Assembly (NCBI RefSeq): GCF_029910235.1
Contig: NZ_CP112877.1
Coordinates: forward strand, 110,752 to 174,751
Direction: 5' to 3'
DNA from: Pseudanabaena galeata CCNP1313
Lineage (GTDB): Bacteria > Cyanobacteriota > Cyanobacteriia > Pseudanabaenales > Pseudanabaenaceae
Length of the DNA stretch: 64,000 nt
The position numbers were made by a program, and so were the translations under genes. Below, piece by piece: positions 34,101-42,406 of this stretch; the stretch's first letter is position 1; each line of letters begins with the position of its first letter. A model generated the notes under the pieces. It saw only the letters and a list, made by a program, of their open reading frames with translations, searched no databases and was not told where the DNA came from.

Positions 34101-34499
34101 AAAGTTTTCAGGGCTTTCAATTTCTAAATATCTTGCGGATTCTAACGATGGTAATGGCTTATTTTCACTTGTGGGTAATAAAAAATATTTTGGGAAAACC
34201 GCCTTGTTAGCACTGTATTTCTGAGAATTGTTTTCTTGCAAAAGCTCATCTTTAATGGCTAGCTCGTTAGACAAAAATGACTTTAATTCCAGTTCCGCCA
34301 GACTAGCAGGATGTTTTGGCGATAAATCATCAGATACTTTCTCCGTCTTAGCTGATTTGCTAGATAATTTGCTTGATGATTTACGTTTGGTTGGAGTGAG
34401 CGTCTTCGATTCCGTCGTCTCTACCCAAATATAAAAATTGCCAGTTTGGATAAAATCATCACTATGATCGGGAATCCAAGTACCATGCAGAATTTTCAT
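31104..34499 (-). CDS. SNF2-family DEAD/DEAH helicase, SWIM partner
   Basis: 1131 aa. Helicase core in the C-terminal half: 'CLADDMGLGKTVQIIARL' (about residue 650), 'IVIDEAQNIKNP' (about 780), 'ALTGTPVENRLLDLW', 'GGTNRDKRERMITEFQ', 'LSLKAGGVGITLTKANHVFH', 'QATDRAFRIGQ'. The N-terminal 600 residues are the bacterial SNF2-associated region with a Lys/Ser-rich low-complexity linker near residues 35-55 and 220-240. ATP-driven DNA translocase, possibly in transcription or repair. An operon with the SWIM gene. Confidence 0.92.
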   Translation of the reverse strand: MKILHGTWIPDHSDDFIQTGNFYIWVETTESKTLTPTKRKSSSKLSSKSAKTEKVSDDLSPKHPASLAELELKSFLSNELAIKDELLQENNSQKYSANKAVFPKYFLLPTSENKPLPSLESARYLEIESPENFDLQYWQIDCYQVTTSIKTGSYQFRRAMNVVKLLNDLHFIAINNLAEVQLGSDLLFWYHYTQAFKQIILKDQYIPAIKYRELEVKAPKATKTPAKTSAKSKKAASQAPKFEIYPAWEIVSEQYAEELQQYVEYMPLACVAGFSEVAGHPLFSDHLTLLQHFSESVLHSILTNTSSTAQFEKLVSGSLLQKCLDFSDNHYTDAIVSGDFALEEYQQWQAWKQKIVRTQSDSAFYLCFQLQAPLKEEEPWQLQFQVSPKQDPSLKLPLADYWTMTAAKKKTFEKQFGKEFEQNLLLNLGYAARIYNPVWQGLETDRPIGLSLDLDQAFEFLKESAWVLEDAGYKVVVPAWWTPAGRRRAKIKLKGSSKSAASSKTQAKSYFGFDQLVEYQYELAIGDESISAKEWEQLVNAKAPLVKFRGEWIELDRDKMQEMLTFWQQQGQGTSEMSLIDLMKLTATDPDWEVDRNSTLSEMLSKLQDKQQFEPIENPLQLNGTLREYQKRGVAWLQYLENLGLNGCLADDMGLGKTVQIIARLVNERAEIIEVPEPTKAKKSTKTTKSKKILPVFESVNEIPPTLLIAPTSVVGNWQKEIEKFAPHLRAIVHHGSDRLQDAAAFQEIYQTHDLIITSFTLIRKDEALFSSVNWHRIVIDEAQNIKNPKAAQTKAILKLESKHRLALTGTPVENRLLDLWSIFNFLNPNYLGKEAQFKKSFETPIQKNNDQVQAGVLKKLVEPFILRRVKTDQSIIKDLPDKIEQKLYTNLTKEQASLYEVVVRDVEKQLNEVEGIQRKGLILSTLLKLKQICNHPRQFLQDGSDFTTERSHKLSRLSEMMEEVISEGESLLIFTQFTEIGDALEKYIRQKLNYNSYYIHGGTNRDKRERMITEFQDPETEPSVFILSLKAGGVGITLTKANHVFHFDRWWNPAVEDQATDRAFRIGQKKNVFVHKFITIGSLEERIDQMIEDKKKLAGAIVGADESWLTELDNDKFKQLIALNKSAIID

Positions 34500-34732
34500 A
34501 GATGTTCACGAACGGTTTGGGTCAGGACTAAATTTAGTGTCAATTGTAATTTATTATTTAGATTTTGAGATAGAAAATTGCCTGTGGATAGACTTTGAAT
34601 TGTCTGTATTTAGGGAAAGGACGATATCGTAATTACCATCGGACTATCCGTTAGTTGGGGTAGATAGATCATAGTGTTGTGCCACTAAAAGATCCAGTGG
34701 CGATCATACTTTGTAACACCATTCAATCCAGC

Positions 34733-35359
34733 CTAATCAAGCATCTTAAAAATCACAGAGAGATTATTCGCTGGCATAGGTTGAATTTGTTGCAATACTA
34801 ATTTTTGGGCGGCGGCGACAGTAATTACAGCTTCAAGATCTCGCACTCCCCACTCAGAATTTTGATATCGCAAACTTGCATCAAACTCAGCATTACTCAC
34901 ACTTGTATGTTTGCCATCTTGTTTATATGGATCATAGAGATACAAAATCCCCCCCACTGATGACAAAAGGTTTTTCGCACCTTCCATTAATCCTAAGCAG
35001 GCTTGCCAAGGTGAAATATGAATCATGTTGATATTGATGATCGCCTGAATGTCTTTATTTTGTAGATTATCTTCACAGTACCAATGAAGTGCGGTGACAT
35101 CAATCTGTAAGGGGGCGGCTAAATTGTCAGATGGGTAATGCTTTTGCCAATCAGTAATACTAGCGATCGCCATGGGATTAGGGTCTGATGGTATCCACTG
35201 GCAAGGATGAAAATGTGGTGCAAAAAAGACGGAATGTTCTCCTGTCCCACTGGCTATCTCTAACACTGTGCCTTGTTTAGGGAAAACCTGTAAAAGTACA
35301 TCTAAGATGGCATTGCGGTTCCGTTGAGTTGCAGGTGCGTATTGGCGATTGTCGATCAT
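34733..35359 (-). CDS. DUF938 SAM-dependent methyltransferase
   Basis: 208 aa. 'RQYAPATQRNRNAILDVL' and 'VLEIASGTGEHSVFFAPHF' (SAM-binding motif I) then 'WIPSDPNPMAIASITDW' and 'NINMIHISPWQACLGL' are the signature of DUF938 proteins. Substrate unknown in the family. Monocistronic by spacing (233 bases to the SNF2 gene). Full length. Confidence 0.9.
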   Translation of the reverse strand: MIDNRQYAPATQRNRNAILDVLLQVFPKQGTVLEIASGTGEHSVFFAPHFHPCQWIPSDPNPMAIASITDWQKHYPSDNLAAPLQIDVTALHWYCEDNLQNKDIQAIININMIHISPWQACLGLMEGAKNLLSSVGGILYLYDPYKQDGKHTSVSNAEFDASLRYQNSEWGVRDLEAVITVAAAQKLVLQQIQPMPANNLSVIFKMLD

Positions 35360-35528
35360 CGGCTCTAGGGGAAATTTGCCAAGATCATAGCGCTTGTGGG
35401 GCTAGATCGCTCTTTGTAACACTCACTGATCCAAACCGATACTCCTGCAAAGATACTAGAAAGTTCTAAACTTCCACTCCCACGACCTGAACTGATGTCT
35501 GCTGTCGAGGAGACTGAATTATACCAAA

Positions 35529-36098
35529 TCACAAAAGAGAGGCTACAGATAGAGCATCAAGAATGGAAGCCCAACCGACAATAGAGGCGATGACAGATTT
35601 AGTCATCTCAGAGAGACGATTCTTGACTAAAAGGCGCAACTCATCCATATTTTTGGGCAAAGCAAATCGCAACCCTTGCTTCAGGTATAGCCAAACTCGC
35701 TCAATCGGGTTCAATTGGGGAGAATGTGCAGGCTGAAAAATAAAAATGATATTGCTTGGCACTCGTAGTCGCTTAGCCCGATGGCAGCCAGCTTGATCAA
35801 CTTGCATGAGAATGATGCTGTCCGCAAATTGCGCTGATACAAGGTCAAGAAATATTTGAAAACAGTCCGTGTTGAGATGACTAAATTCATAGAAAAAGCT
35901 CTCTCCCGTAGCAGGTTCAACGATACCGTATAGCCATGTTGATTGAAACTGCCACTGGACTTTTGCTTTGGGTTTGATCCCACGCGCCGTGATTTTACGA
36001 CCACTGATTGTTTTTAGTCCAATCCTTGTTTCGTCTTGACAAAAGAAACGCACTTTTCTCGTTAACCCCAAAACGGTCACGACATACCATGCGATCAT
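35529..36098 (-). CDS. IS630 transposase, catalytic part (ORFB)
   Basis: 189 aa from the first ATG. DDE triad visible: 'FFCQDETRIGL' (Asp), 'ILMQVDQAGCH' (Asp), 'LNPIERVWLYLKQ' (Glu). The frame is open upstream to an A8 run (36117-36124 on +), where a -1 slip from ORFA gives a continuous product of about 355 aa. Ends inside the left terminal repeat. Confidence 0.87.
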   Translation of the reverse strand: MIAWYVVTVLGLTRKVRFFCQDETRIGLKTISGRKITARGIKPKAKVQWQFQSTWLYGIVEPATGESFFYEFSHLNTDCFQIFLDLVSAQFADSIILMQVDQAGCHRAKRLRVPSNIIFIFQPAHSPQLNPIERVWLYLKQGLRFALPKNMDELRLLVKNRLSEMTKSVIASIVGWASILDALSVASLL

Positions 36099-36100
36099 TG

Positions 36101-36601
36101 CTAAGTTTTCAGAGAGTTTTTTTTAAAGTTTTCGCATTGTTCTTGGTTTTGGCTGGCGCTATAAGGACGTGCTACTTTCGGTTTTGCCTTCATTCGGCAA
36201 TGCACCAAGTCATGGACATTTTTGTATGAGATTTCGATTCCCAGTTTTTCTTGCAACCATTGTCGTATCTCTCCGTAGCTATTAAACCCTTGCTCCTGTT
36301 GCAATTGCTTGTGCAATGCTTTTTGCGCCCAGTCTGGGACTTTTGACTTTCTTCCTACTCTCGGCTTGTGCCTCAGCAAGCCGCTAATTCCTCCCTTTCT
36401 ATATTCTTTCAACCACTCTTGGACTGTCACTCGATTTCTGCCGACTAGTTGGGCGGCGGTTTGTACTGTCTCTGCTTGCTTACTTTTCAGCAAATACAAT
36501 ACTTGCACTCTTTCTTTGTCTGATGCTGTTTTTTGTTTTCCTAGCATCTCTTTTAGTTCTTCTTCACTTTCGCTGATCTCTAGCTTATATACTCCTGCCA
36601 T
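36101..36601 (-). CDS. IS630 transposase, DNA-binding part (ORFA)
   Basis: 166 aa. Two HTH domains: 'ASDKERVQVLYLLKSKQAETVQTAAQLVGRNRVTVQEWLKEY' region and 'SYGEIRQWLQEKLGIEISYKNVHDLVH', joined by 'GGISGLLRHKPRVGRKSK'. It terminates just after the A8 slippery run; the -1 frame continues into the DDE domain. Confidence 0.87.
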   Translation of the reverse strand: MAGVYKLEISESEEELKEMLGKQKTASDKERVQVLYLLKSKQAETVQTAAQLVGRNRVTVQEWLKEYRKGGISGLLRHKPRVGRKSKVPDWAQKALHKQLQQEQGFNSYGEIRQWLQEKLGIEISYKNVHDLVHCRMKAKPKVARPYSASQNQEQCENFKKNSLKT

Positions 36602-36802
36602 TTTGACTCCTCTTTTGCTTCTCTTCTTTTATACTATCTGTAGCCTCTTCTTTGTGCTTTGGTATTATTCATCGTATTGCTCGAAGGTGATTGGGGTGCG
36701 ATCGCTTTGAGGTTGGGGGAGAGGAGGTTGTGTCATTGAAATCAGTCCATTTATTAGTTTGAAATTAGTTGTTAAGGAAAGAAATTAAAGGAATATAAAA
36801 AA

Positions 36803-39800
36803 CTAGTGCAACTTTAGACCTTTTATCTCTGAACGCCAGTCTTGGTCATAGCGGAGAGTTAATACATAAAAGTTTGCTGCGTCTTTAAGATTGTCGCGAT
36901 CACGCCGATCTTTTTTTCTTTGTTCGGGAGAGTCATGAACAGAGCCATCACAGAAAACAGCAATTTTCTCATTTAAGTAAACGAAGTCAGGTTTGATATT
37001 TGCTTCTTCAATGAAGTATTGGGCTGCATCAGGTAACTTGTAATGCTGGTCGTAAATTTCCTGAAGAACTTGTCTTTCAAAATCGGAGTTTGGATCTGTT
37101 TGTGCAAGCAGGGCTTGAAATTGTTCTTCTCTGCTGATATCTGAAGAATGACGCTCGATTAGGCTAGTTGTTAACTTATCTAAGTAGTTATGAATTAGAT
37201 GGCGATCAAACAAGGCATGATCCAATTGATTACTATAGGACAATAGACATTCATAACAGGCTTTCACACAGTCAGGCTTGTCTTTATCTTCGGTAAAGTG
37301 GCAAATATCTAGCGCCTCTCTAGCAATACGTTGGAATGCTTTGGAGTCACTAATGATTTGAGATAGCACACCCGCACCGCCTTCCGCAGCTTCCCAGAAT
37401 AATAAATATTTACCATTGCCAAGACGTTCGGAGGACAACTCATTTTCTTCGAGCATATATACCGCTTGAATAGCTCTCTCCAAGGCATATTGCAAAGTAG
37501 CGAGAAATGCATCCTGATTGTCCTTGGGCATATTCTGGGGCTGGATTACGAGAATATTGGAGGTTTCTTGTACCTTTAAGAGAACTTGGTTATGGGGTAA
37601 ATCTTCAGGGTTAGTAACTTGATTTCCTGCTGCTTGATCTCCTTTAAAATCACCCCATTCACCTGTTTTAGGATTTAGCTTGAAGCCAATCTCTTCACGG
37701 TTATTTTTTAATCCTCGATTGACGCGCCATAAATTGGCAGTTTCTCCATAACTAAGTTCTATCAAGCATTCTGTAGATTTCTCGCTTTTGACTAAGACTT
37801 TAGCAACTTCGCACTTGTTTGTGGCATAGTGAAAATGGGTGGTCATCGTGTAGCCATATTTTAGGCGTTCTTCTTCATCACAAGTAATGCGCTGACGGCG
37901 TTTAGTTGATTCCGTATTCATTTCCAGTAAACGCTGGGTTTTGGCATTTAATCTACCTTTATCCTCAAGTTTTGCACCGCAATTCTCACAGGTTTCTCTT
38001 TCCCAGCCAGATTGTCCTTCATGGAAGTAGCCACAGGAATAGCAAAAAGCAGCTTGTGTATATTCATCTTGAATGCCACCAACAGATATTTTGGTTTTAG
38101 CAATTTGGAATTTACTGCCTTCGTAATAGACAATATTAGAGGGTGCAAACTCACGGATGGCAACACTACGAGGGCGAGAAATGAATCTGCCACCATCAAA
38201 AGGAATATAGGTGCGAATAGGACGACGGGGGAAGTTGTATCCAGGAAGAAAACCTTCAGTAGCAAAGTATCGGTAGGGTGAAAACTCCTGTTCCGATAAG
38301 TTGCGATTTTGGTTACTAGTTGCGCCTATTAGTAAGTTTATTTGCCTTTTGGCTTCAATCTCTAGATTCTCAGCATTGTCTCTCTCGGCATTGCTAATTC
38401 CACCTGCGGCAAAGCGATCGCTAATCTTTCTGGCTTCTTCCCTTTGCTTGACTGCGGCGGCATATAGATCTCGCCAACGTTGGCAAGCACGGTCGAAGGC
38501 ATTAGGGGCATCTTCAAGGGTACGCCGTATCCAGTTGTCATTGTACCAACTAGCACGATTAATATCAGCTTGACAGAATTGATCGGCTAGGACTTCTCGA
38601 ACAGATTCAATGCATTGTTTTAGCGAATTGCCTGTACTTGTAGATTGAAATCTGGCTCGAATATCATCATTGAGCGGGTAATTTGGCACATCCATGTTTA
38701 GTAACTGATTCATGGAATTTTGCAAATCAACACCAGTTTGTGCCAACCAAATCGCATAAACATGGGACTGCATGAGATCTTGGTTTGCAAGTTCTAGTTT
38801 GGGAGGCTCAACTACCCCTGAAACCATTTGTCCTTGACGTTGGTAGAAATATTGATCGTGTCCACTGCCAACGGAGGCGTAGCTAATTACGAGGGCTTCT
38901 TGATTGCTCCGTCCTGCTCGTCCACTACGCTGAGCATAGTTAGCGGGACTAGGGGGGATATTTCGCATATGCACAACATTGAGGTCAGAGATGTCAATTC
39001 CTAGCTCCATCGTTGGCGAGCAGAATAGAGCCGCAATTTTGCCATTTCTAAAGTCTTCTTCTCGCTTGGCGCGGTTTTCATTAGTAACTTGTCCTGTATG
39101 CTCCCGACCTTCGAGATTTTTAATGCCGCTTGCGTTTCTTGTGTATAGGGTTTGGAAAAATTTATTGGTGTTAGTTTGGTTAGTAGTGCTGCCTTGGAGC
39201 CGCTTGGTAGTGAGTAAGCTAACAGGAATTTGATCTAAGGTGACAGCGTGCCATTCAATTTTAGCGAGACAAAGCTGCACGGTTTTAGCATCTCCAGACA
39301 GAAACCCTGAAGCTCGTAAAGCAGCAATTAATTTTTCTAGTAGTTCTTGATAGGCAGACTCTGAGAGTGATTCAGTTAACCATGACCATGCAGCACTGCT
39401 GCTCAAGAATCGCCCGATCCGACTGCGTTTACTCAGGGCGATCGTCTCCTGTGAATTTGATTTTGTATTTGATTTGCTAGATGATTTACTCTTTGCTTTG
39501 CTAGATGAACTAATATCATCCTTATCCTTAATGAAGATTGCCGATTTTGCTTTGTAGAGATTTTCATCTAGTTCAAATTTCCAGCGATCGCTAATAGATT
39601 GAGTAACTGCTTTGTATAGTCGATCTACTCGTTCTGCATCTAATAGGTCAGCATCGATCGCTAGTTCGCGCCGCAATAAATCGAGAAGTTCCTTAATCGC
39701 AATAAAGCGCTCTTGAGGTGATGCTTTACTGAGGATAGGATGCTTAATAGTTTGCCATAGTCCTTCATCATTACAAGTTTCTCTTAATCCTTGATATTGG

Positions 39801-42265
39801 ATTTCTAGTAAGCCACATTGTTCTAAATTCGGTTGTAATAATCTCCAACCGCGTCGTAGATCTTCGTAAAGTCTATATTCCAATAGGTTCCGAAAAACTC
39901 GCTCATTTCTTTTACTGGTATCAAAAGGGGCTGGTTCTTTAGCATATTCCTCTTCGGGCAAATTCATTTCCTTGAATACAGACTGAGCCAGCGCCTCATG
40001 AGTAAGTAGTTTAGCTTTAGCCAAAGCCGCACATAGAGACGATCTCAAAAATGTAGTTTGCACAAAGTCATTGAAATGTCCTGCTTGCAATGAAGCATCT
40101 TGACGATTATCGGTAAAGCTCAGAACTTTAGCAGCATGATTATTTTCACCGAGACTTGCCTTAAGTTCTTCAACAGTAGAAAGACAGAGCAAAGTGGTAG
40201 CACTGCTGCGTCCTTCACTGCTAAGTCGAGAAAGCTTGGTAAACTCGGCTTTGCGTCCATCATGCAGAATTTCACAGTTGAGACAAACGCGAAAAGGCTT
40301 TTTGACAAACCAACAGGGAATCCCTTCGGTTAATTTATCGGTAATCGTTCCATTGGATAGAATCCGCAGCTTTTGCGGAATGCGATCAATATATTTTTGT
40401 TGGGGTTCCCGTCCACCTCTTTTGGTAACTTTAAACCAACTATCAGGCAAGCGATCGCCATCTTCCTCACTCCATAAATCAGGCTCATCAAGGGTGATAT
40501 AGCCTTCTTGAATTTCGGTGTTATCGGGGTCAAAGTCGATCGCATTGGGGAGTAGCGGTGTAATTTTATGATTTTCGCGATCGCAACGCACCATGTAGTA
40601 ATCATGTCCGCATTCGCGACAAAAGACGATGGGGAACAGCAAGCGATCGCCTGTGGTGCTGTATTGTCCATCAAGGGTAAGGTATCGCTGATCTTTTGGC
40701 TCAATCGTGGCATAGACACTACCGCCTTGTGAGATGAACTGATGCAGTCTAAAAGTTAAACCTTTTGTTCGGCTGCCCCATAGCAATACATCGGTAAGTT
40801 TTTGTTCGCATTCAGAGATCGGATGTCCTGTCAGTTCAGCGAGTTGCTTTGCACCAATAGAGATGGCGATGGGAGTACGACGGATTAAATGCCCATTGTC
40901 ATCTTTTAGCCCAAAGTTCATCTCAATCCAAGCGGGGAGGGGATGCTGGCGAAAGAGGTTTAGATCGGTTTGCGGATCTGATGGTTCGGGTAAGGGATTA
41001 GAGATCGCCGCTTTTAATTCTTCAAGGTCAGGCTCAGAGCGATCAATGGAACGTTTGAGGGTTTCATCGATCACATGATTGGGTTTGACCTCCGAGCCGA
41101 AAAGTTTACTGGCGACATCTGCGATCGTCTTGCGGATATCATGGCGATCGCCTTGGGTAGACATGGTGGCGCTCGTACCGATGTAGATCAGCTTTTGACC
41201 GCACCGTTGCTTCAGTTTACGGATTAGCATTGCTACATCTGCGCCTTGACGACCGCGATAGGTGTGCAATTCATCGAGGACAAGAAATTTTAAATTGGGG
41301 GATTTGACAAACTTTGCTTCATGGGTACGCGAAAGCATCAGTTCAAGCATTACATAGTTCGTGAGCAGGATTTGCGGGGGATCATTTTGGATGCGGGTTT
41401 TCTCGCTCAGGTTTTCTTGTCCCGTATATTTTTCAACGCGAATATGAGTATCCGTAACATTTTCGAGGAATTTGGTTAGTTCTTTTTGTTGGGAATTAAT
41501 TAAGGCATTCATGGGATATACCAAAATTGCCCTAACGCCTGTTTGGTCAGGATTACGGATTAGGTCATCGAAAATTGGCACGATGTACGTTAAGCTTTTG
41601 CCCGATCCTGTACCTGTGGTGACAACATAGTTTTCTTGACGATGGGCGATTTCAAAGGCTTGTTCTTGGTGATAGCGAAAGTGAAAGGGTTGTCCTTTAT
41701 CAGTGCGGAAATATTGTGAACAGTCAGAATGTAAGATGCCTGCGGCAATGAGTTCGCTGGTAGTTCGTCCTTTTTGATATTCGGGAGTTAGTTGCAGGAG
41801 GGGTGGTGTCCAGAGGTGTCCATTGTTTAACTCCTGTTCGACAAATTCTTTAAGTCGCGGATCAGAGATTTTGAGAAAGCTTTCGATGTAGCTGCGATAT
41901 TCATTGATGATGCGATCGCGTTGAGCAAAGATGTTGAGAGATGGAGTGGAGGGAGAATCATTAAGATTAATAATTTGATTACTAACTTTAACGACTGGCT
42001 TATTTTGAAACCAATTAAGTAATTTCTCTGCTAGAGAATCGCTCATAGTCGCAGGATCGAGGGATTCACCGAGTTGTATGAAGTCCCATTTTTCACGGAT
42101 TTCTCCAAAGAGAATTTGCAATTGAGACTCATTAATATCTGCGGCTTCGACTCCTGAGCAGTCGATCGCCACATTCCCATCGACAATCATGCCCGCAAAA
42201 GTATGTAACACGGCTTCAGGCTGTTGGATCAGGTTTTGTAATTGCAGAGATAGTTTTGAGGACAT
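36803..42265 (-). CDS. Large DEAD/DEAH-DUF1998 helicase with C-terminal nuclease-like domain (DrmAB/DruE-like)
   Basis: 1820 aa. Helicase motifs: 'VTTGTGSGKSLTYIVPIF' (about residue 217), 'LVLDELHTYRGRQGAD' (about 332), 'IGTSATMS', 'SPTMELGIDISDLNVVHMRN' and 'QRSGRAGRS' (about 1118). Cys clusters follow: 'CYSCGYFHEG...CENCG' near 1420 and 'CVKACYECLLSYSNQLDH' near 1670, the DUF1998-type zinc region. The last 120 residues ('IKPDFVYLNEKIAVFCDGSVHD', 'KKDRRDRDNLKD', 'VLTLRY') look like a Vsr/DUF559 nuclease fold. DISARM splits this into DrmA and DrmB; Druantia DruE is a single protein of similar size. Last gene of the island. Confidence 0.8.
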   Translation of the reverse strand: MSSKLSLQLQNLIQQPEAVLHTFAGMIVDGNVAIDCSGVEAADINESQLQILFGEIREKWDFIQLGESLDPATMSDSLAEKLLNWFQNKPVVKVSNQIINLNDSPSTPSLNIFAQRDRIINEYRSYIESFLKISDPRLKEFVEQELNNGHLWTPPLLQLTPEYQKGRTTSELIAAGILHSDCSQYFRTDKGQPFHFRYHQEQAFEIAHRQENYVVTTGTGSGKSLTYIVPIFDDLIRNPDQTGVRAILVYPMNALINSQQKELTKFLENVTDTHIRVEKYTGQENLSEKTRIQNDPPQILLTNYVMLELMLSRTHEAKFVKSPNLKFLVLDELHTYRGRQGADVAMLIRKLKQRCGQKLIYIGTSATMSTQGDRHDIRKTIADVASKLFGSEVKPNHVIDETLKRSIDRSEPDLEELKAAISNPLPEPSDPQTDLNLFRQHPLPAWIEMNFGLKDDNGHLIRRTPIAISIGAKQLAELTGHPISECEQKLTDVLLWGSRTKGLTFRLHQFISQGGSVYATIEPKDQRYLTLDGQYSTTGDRLLFPIVFCRECGHDYYMVRCDRENHKITPLLPNAIDFDPDNTEIQEGYITLDEPDLWSEEDGDRLPDSWFKVTKRGGREPQQKYIDRIPQKLRILSNGTITDKLTEGIPCWFVKKPFRVCLNCEILHDGRKAEFTKLSRLSSEGRSSATTLLCLSTVEELKASLGENNHAAKVLSFTDNRQDASLQAGHFNDFVQTTFLRSSLCAALAKAKLLTHEALAQSVFKEMNLPEEEYAKEPAPFDTSKRNERVFRNLLEYRLYEDLRRGWRLLQPNLEQCGLLEIQYQGLRETCNDEGLWQTIKHPILSKASPQERFIAIKELLDLLRRELAIDADLLDAERVDRLYKAVTQSISDRWKFELDENLYKAKSAIFIKDKDDISSSSKAKSKSSSKSNTKSNSQETIALSKRSRIGRFLSSSAAWSWLTESLSESAYQELLEKLIAALRASGFLSGDAKTVQLCLAKIEWHAVTLDQIPVSLLTTKRLQGSTTNQTNTNKFFQTLYTRNASGIKNLEGREHTGQVTNENRAKREEDFRNGKIAALFCSPTMELGIDISDLNVVHMRNIPPSPANYAQRSGRAGRSNQEALVISYASVGSGHDQYFYQRQGQMVSGVVEPPKLELANQDLMQSHVYAIWLAQTGVDLQNSMNQLLNMDVPNYPLNDDIRARFQSTSTGNSLKQCIESVREVLADQFCQADINRASWYNDNWIRRTLEDAPNAFDRACQRWRDLYAAAVKQREEARKISDRFAAGGISNAERDNAENLEIEAKRQINLLIGATSNQNRNLSEQEFSPYRYFATEGFLPGYNFPRRPIRTYIPFDGGRFISRPRSVAIREFAPSNIVYYEGSKFQIAKTKISVGGIQDEYTQAAFCYSCGYFHEGQSGWERETCENCGAKLEDKGRLNAKTQRLLEMNTESTKRRQRITCDEEERLKYGYTMTTHFHYATNKCEVAKVLVKSEKSTECLIELSYGETANLWRVNRGLKNNREEIGFKLNPKTGEWGDFKGDQAAGNQVTNPEDLPHNQVLLKVQETSNILVIQPQNMPKDNQDAFLATLQYALERAIQAVYMLEENELSSERLGNGKYLLFWEAAEGGAGVLSQIISDSKAFQRIAREALDICHFTEDKDKPDCVKACYECLLSYSNQLDHALFDRHLIHNYLDKLTTSLIERHSSDISREEQFQALLAQTDPNSDFERQVLQEIYDQHYKLPDAAQYFIEEANIKPDFVYLNEKIAVFCDGSVHDSPEQRKKDRRDRDNLKDAANFYVLTLRYDQDWRSEIKGLKLH

Positions 42266-42307
42266 AATTTTAATTGCAGGTTTGTCGTTATGTGGAAGTT
42301 TCTAAGA

Positions 42308-42406
42308 CCCTCACCCCTAGCCCCTCTCCCAAGGGGGGAGAGGGGAACAAGAAATTGTTCTTACTCCCCTTCTCCCTTCATGGGAGAGGGTGCTGGGGGG
42401 TGAGGG
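42308..42406. repeat. CCCTCACCCC-type palindromic repeat at a gene end
   Basis: Begins CCCTCACCCCTAGCCCCTCT and ends with the inverse (GGGGGGTGAGGG). It spans the gap between the helicase gene and the RelE-UvrD gene and supplies the last codons and the stop (42361) of the latter, whose product ends PHPPAPSPMKGEGE. Confidence 0.85.

Larger units (their letters stand above)
35521..36665 (-). mobile_element. IS630-family insertion sequence (copy 2, different type)
   Basis: Inverted ends ATACCAAATCACAAAAGAGA (35521-35540) and the inverse of 36646-36665; the 32-base ends (to 35552 and from 36634) agree at all but a few positions. TA-rich flanks as expected. Two transposase frames overlap on the minus strand. 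It is unrelated in ends to the element at 7704-8725. Confidence 0.88.

Noticed and set aside
31104..34499. SNF2 helicase as DrmD of the island
   Set aside because: It pairs with a SWIM zinc-finger gene and lies outside the island beyond an IS element and a DUF938 gene; the 51453-54323 protein is the better DrmD candidate.
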